The notes under the pieces: generated by a model
Database searches by the model: none
What the model was told of the DNA's origin: nothing
Seen by the model: only the letters and a program-made list of their open reading frames with translations
Source of the DNA: Lumbricus terrestris
Taxonomy: Eukaryota > Annelida > Clitellata > Crassiclitellata > Lumbricidae
DNA length: 64,000 bases
Direction: 5' to 3'
Assembly (NCBI GenBank): GCA_949752735.1
Contig: OX457053.1
Location: 3,736,166 to 3,800,165 of the forward strand
Part shown: positions 60,481-64,000 of the stretch, in pieces
Layout of the letters: each line of letters opens with the position of its first letter
How positions within the stretch are numbered: the first letter of the stretch is position 1
Program-made: the position numbers and the translations under genes

Positions 60481-60627
60481 AGGTTTAAGAAATTGAGAGT
60501 TATCCAATAACATGTCTTAATTCTAACGTTATTTCTCTCATTATTTTAAAGAAGCCAGTCAAAATGATTGACCCGCATATGGCCTAATTTAAGATAGCCA
60601 ACAACCACTGTTAAATTACTTCCCAAA

Positions 60628-60820
60628 CAGGGCAGGATAAAGGCATGTTCAGCATGTTCGGCCGAACAGGGGCCCCACACTTTACGGGGCCAAAATTTTC
60701 CCGATTTTTTAAAATTTTTAGCAAATTTCAACCAAACGACTAAAAAAGTCATCAAAATTTTTGGCCGAAGATCTGAGAAAATTTCCCGAACAGTGCCCCA
60801 CATTTCTTAATCCGGCCCTG
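60628..60820. mobile_element. hAT-type MITE (CAGGGC ends, 193 bp)
   Basis: Ends CAGGGCAGGATAAAGG and, reverse complemented, CAGGGCCGGATTAAG, flanked by perfect TTCCCAAA duplications. One hairpin core: ACGAC-TAAAAAA-GTCATCA near 60738. GGGGCC blocks sit beside each end. Confidence 0.93.
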
Positions 60821-61261
60821 TTCCCAAAGATAAATTTACAATAGGCCTAACAATAAGTTCCTGCGATCTCAGCCAATTCATAAGCTGCTGGAGCTAAAAT
60901 CGTATGTGTGGGAGAACTTTGCCAAAATTTCGTCGACGATAACTTCGTATTTATTATTGTCGCAGTAGCCTATTCTTGCTAAGAAATTTCATCATTTCCG
61001 AAAATACGGGCCCCAACAACTGCGGGCCTGGGTGCTGCAGCACCCTTTTAGCACCTACCTTAATGCGGACCTGGACGCGAGAATCGGAATTCTTCTAAAA
61101 TAGTAAACCAAATACAGTTTGCAATATTGGTTGATTTGCTAAGAATGTTCTGTTATATTCAAAATGACTCGTTTTCATGCATTTAGAGAAGGTGGACTCT
61201 TTTTCTCAATGTAGGTATACCTATTGCTAGGCGCCCATGCGCTGCGTTTGGGTAGTGTAGA
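60821..61261. other. Intergenic, no gene recognised
   Basis: No ORF, TIR pair or RNA gene supportable. Confidence 0.4.
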
Positions 61262-61600
61262 GACATTACTTTTATCCTGGAACATTTTGTCCGGGACATT
61301 TTGTCCGGGACATTTTGTCCGGGACATTTTGTCCGGGGACATTTTGTCCGGGGACATTTTGTCCGGGGACATTTTGTCCGGGGACATTTTGTCCGAGGAC
61401 ATTTTGTCCGGGGACATTTTGTCCGGAGACTTTTTGTCCGGGGACATTTTGTCCGGGGACATTTTGTCCGGGGACATTTTGTCCGGGGACTTTTTGTCCG
61501 GGGACTTTTGTCCGGGGACTTTTTGTCCAGGGACATTTTGTCCGGGACATTTTGTCCGGGACATTTTGTCCGGGGACATTTTGTCCGTCCACGCCTATTA
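61262..61600 (-). repeat. Palindromic minisatellite array, inverse copy
   Basis: About 20 units of CATTTTGTCCGGGGA, the reverse complement of the array at 56488-56850. Both share the order of variant units near the start and the unique tail (AAAAGTRATGTCYCTACAC). They are copies of one element, not independent expansions. Confidence 0.9.
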
Positions 61601-62086
61601 TTGGCCCACGTCCTTTCCTACTTCTTCCACTTTTCATGTAACGAATCAGTTTATAAAACTTTATAGCCTACTGGTAACACTTGTGATCGTCTGCAAGAAC
61701 TATATATGTATCAAACATATATTTTAAAAGTTTTCGGCAATGCAGCGGAAGTAGGGCCTAGCGTATAGGCCTACGACTAAAAAGGGTCATTATAGCTATT
61801 CAGACGGACGAAATGACTAAGAAAAAGGGCATTTATAGACCGATATTTAAGTCTCTGGACTATTGGAATAACCAACCTTTGGAAAGTGAATATAGATATA
61901 GCGTTTCGAGCGCTCTCTAACGCAGAGGAGTCTAATGGAGGGCACAGTCTACACCCTTTACCAATGCCATCCACGTGAGACTGACCGTATTATAGCTTCA
62001 CAGTTCTAACACATTATACAAAATCGAGTCTAATTTATTATTTCGTGCTCAGTTCGTTGAATATTTTTATTGTAGCAGTATTCCAG

Positions 62087-62884
62087 AATGAAGAAGACAA
62101 CACTAAACGTGCAAAACTCAACTCCTTGAGCGACACAACGGTAAGATATACACAACGTTTAAATGCAATTCGCAATATACTTCGAAGGATCTACCTTCTG
62201 CGCACGGGTTGTACTTGTGCTTGAATGGTATACGGCCTATAATATGGACCAGCAATTTCCATGCTATTTCTCCATTCGACTGACTTTATTAGCCCACTGA
62301 ACCAATAGGCCTACGACGCCCTACGTGTTTTTAGATCTTATTGGGGGTGTCATCTTCAGCTCTTCGTTACTGTAAGTCTTTTTTATTTCCTCGGGTTGTC
62401 ACGCTGAGAGCGCCTCTGAATAGCTAGTCTGTAAGAGGCGCTGTATAAATGCTTATATATATATATATATACAATGCATTGCGATTAGGGGACAAATGCA
62501 TGGACGGTCCCCCACCACATACATTTATGGGGACCGTCCCCTCTGTCCCCCTAAGTCTCCGCCCATGCCGTGGACCTACATGCAATATTGTTTGATCAAT
62601 TGGTGTTAATAAATTTGAGCGATGTGCTTTCTGTCTGGCAGGTGTTATATCTTTTAAACATTTTACTTGCATGCAGCTGGAAGATCTACCGATGGAGCTA
62701 CTAGAATGTATCCTCGTCAAAGCAGTTGCCATGGAAGTGAAGGGGATGAAACCGGCCAAAATTGCGCGGAACGCAAAGGCTGACCTGGTTATAAGCAGAC
62801 TGAGAACGGTCTCCTTGCAATGGAGCAGCATTCTTTCGACCGACTTCTTTCGTAATGAACTGAACAGAACTATGGACGACTTTG
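62087..62884 (+). CDS. F-box protein, two internal exons (partial)
   Basis: Exon 62087-62140 (acceptor TTCCAG, donor GTAAGA) encodes NEEDNTKRAKLNSLSDTT. It joins in phase 0 to 62677-62884 (acceptor ATGCAG, donor GTTAGT). The second exon encodes a recognisable F-box: LEDLPMELLECILVKAV, then RLRTVSLQWSSILSTDFF. F-box proteins bind Skp1 through this motif and recruit substrates to SCF ubiquitin ligases. The substrate-binding domain would lie downstream, beyond the right edge, so its target is unknown. The upstream start exon was not identified. An ATG within the second exon's neighbourhood is not needed for this model. Confidence 0.6.
62141..62676. other. F-box gene intron with (AT)n and retroelement-tail words
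   Basis: Holds a short (AT)n tract (62456-62470) after a GAGGCGCTGTATAAATGC word typical of LINE/SINE 3' ends in this genome, and a GGGGACCGTCCCC palindrome near 62530. No exon seen. Confidence 0.45.
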
Positions 62885-63009
62885 GTTAGTTCATGAAAAT
62901 GCCGTCGACGCTTTACTATATCATGCATTCGATTAACGGAAACATCATGAATTGGATTCACGGTCCTTGTGAATTAACTCTTAGACGAGCACCCGAGGCA
63001 GCCATAATA

Positions 63010-63281
63010 CAGTGGCGTAGCCAAGAGGGGGTGGAGGAGGGGGGGGTTAAAAACCACCATTGGCTTAGAAAAAAGTTTTTTTTAAGGTTATTTATCCACT
63101 TAAATAGGAAAACAAATCAATTGCTTGTAGTAACAATTGTTTTTCTTACTTTATTCTCTTTGTTACTTTATTTCCTCTTTATTTAGTGTACATGTAATAC
63201 TGTAGGGTTGGTGTCAGGAAGGGCATCCGGCCAGGCCGGAAAAAAACAAGCCCCCATCGAAAATTCCTGGCTATGCCACTG
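63010..63281. mobile_element. MITE with CAGTGGCGTAGCC ends
   Basis: Left CAGTGGCGTAGCCAAGAG; right reverse complement CAGTGGCATAGCCAGGAA. Flanking words GCCATAATA and GCCATATGA resemble each other but do not form an exact 8-bp duplication. AT-rich interior, no hairpin core. Lies in the F-box gene's following intron. Confidence 0.75.
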
Positions 63282-63800
63282 GCCATATGAGTAGTAGTGG
63301 GAGTGACAATTCTAGCACATTCTGGGTCAAGTATCATTAATATTCATAGCACGAGCCATTTTATTTGTTATTTGTTATTTCTCCATTTCTATAGCGCCCA
63401 TTTAATGGGTGTTAAGTGTCAGTAACTTTAATTTCTTTGCTCTTTGCCTTGGTACGAACATAATTATAAGCGCCGTCATCCGACATCCCTCTATTATTAT
63501 TGCCAAACACTCTATGCAATTTGTCGCCTTTATTCGGACCATGATCATGTACGTAGTTCACCATCTGTACATCATTCACCCTCATTCCATAATTAATGCT
63601 GGGGATGTCGTTAAATCGTCTTTGTATTGATTTGATTAAGAGCCGATTGATCTGGTTTGTGACGAATCATCAAGCATGAATTTCAACTACTGACTTATAC
63701 GATGAGCCAAGCGTGCGTTGGATATCCTCGGGGGGGGTACACACATGCACTAGTAACTAGTACATACTACATACATATAATTATAATACATACCTACAAG

Positions 63801-64000
63801 CAGTGCTGTGCTGGTAAATAATTTTGTGGTGAGCACATGCTGGCCGGGGAAAAACGATTTTTTTGGGGGCCCGAAATTTCTGACGACCTATTTTTTAGTC
63901 ATCCGGCCGAAATCTTCCGATAATGTTACCCATTTTTCCGTCCTAAAAACCTGATCATCTTTTTTAGTCATTCGCTCCGAATTTTATGAAAAAGACAACT
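63801..64000. mobile_element. MITE related to 57473-57904, cut by window edge
   Basis: Starts CAGTGCTGTGCTGGTAAAT, parallel to CAGGGCTGTACTGGTAAAT at 57473. Carries TGACGAC-CTATTTTTTA-GTCATCC near 63880 and a second core near 63950. The right end is outside the window. Confidence 0.75.

Overview
This is animal genomic DNA. It has short exons with GT/AG junctions, many mobile-element remnants, microsatellites, tRNA-derived SINEs and non-LTR retrotransposons. The coding exons match metazoan families (MGMT, ENKD1, NOP6-like RRM proteins, a large leucine-rich-repeat membrane protein). The palindrome TAGGCCTA is conspicuously common in non-coding DNA. I infer a marine deuterostome invertebrate, possibly an echinoderm, but the species cannot be fixed from the sequence.

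Host genes, left to right: (1) the first three exons of a minus-strand secreted Ser-rich protein that runs off the left edge (724-2594). (2) A complete three-exon MGMT DNA-repair gene (17545-19776, +). (3) A complete four-exon NOP6-like RRM gene (20518-25320, -), convergent with MGMT. (4) A second four-exon NOP6-like paralogue (26631-29778, +), head-to-head with the first, with the same intron phases and same-sized third exon. (5) An intronless 1318-residue LRR transmembrane protein (36621-40577, +). (6) A complete six-exon ENKD1 gene (49655-53631, +) for a cilium/microtubule protein. (7) Two exons of an F-box protein near the right edge (62087-62884, +). Splice junctions were placed by hand from reading frame, phase and GT/AG; multi-exon entries give the gene span with exon positions in the evidence.

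Mobile DNA fills most of the rest. A LINE with both ORFs open lies at about 4110-9259. A 5'-truncated LINE with a long open RT frame lies at 15345-17256, and shorter LINE tails are scattered. At least three SINE types occur. Nine TIR elements have a perfect 8-bp target duplication (one of these sits in a (TAA)n tract and is less informative), consistent with hAT-type transposition, and one 1.69-kb copy keeps a BED-finger remnant. A further 1.95-kb element (58234-60180) has a 9-bp (or 7-bp) duplication and carries an 86-bp tandem array with trimeric higher-order structure.

The most unusual signal is a short conserved hairpin: TGAYGAC, then an A/T tract of about 7-12 bases, then GTCRTCA. It recurs inside TIR elements whose termini belong to different families. 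It looks like a shared internal module and is not explained by known hAT architecture.
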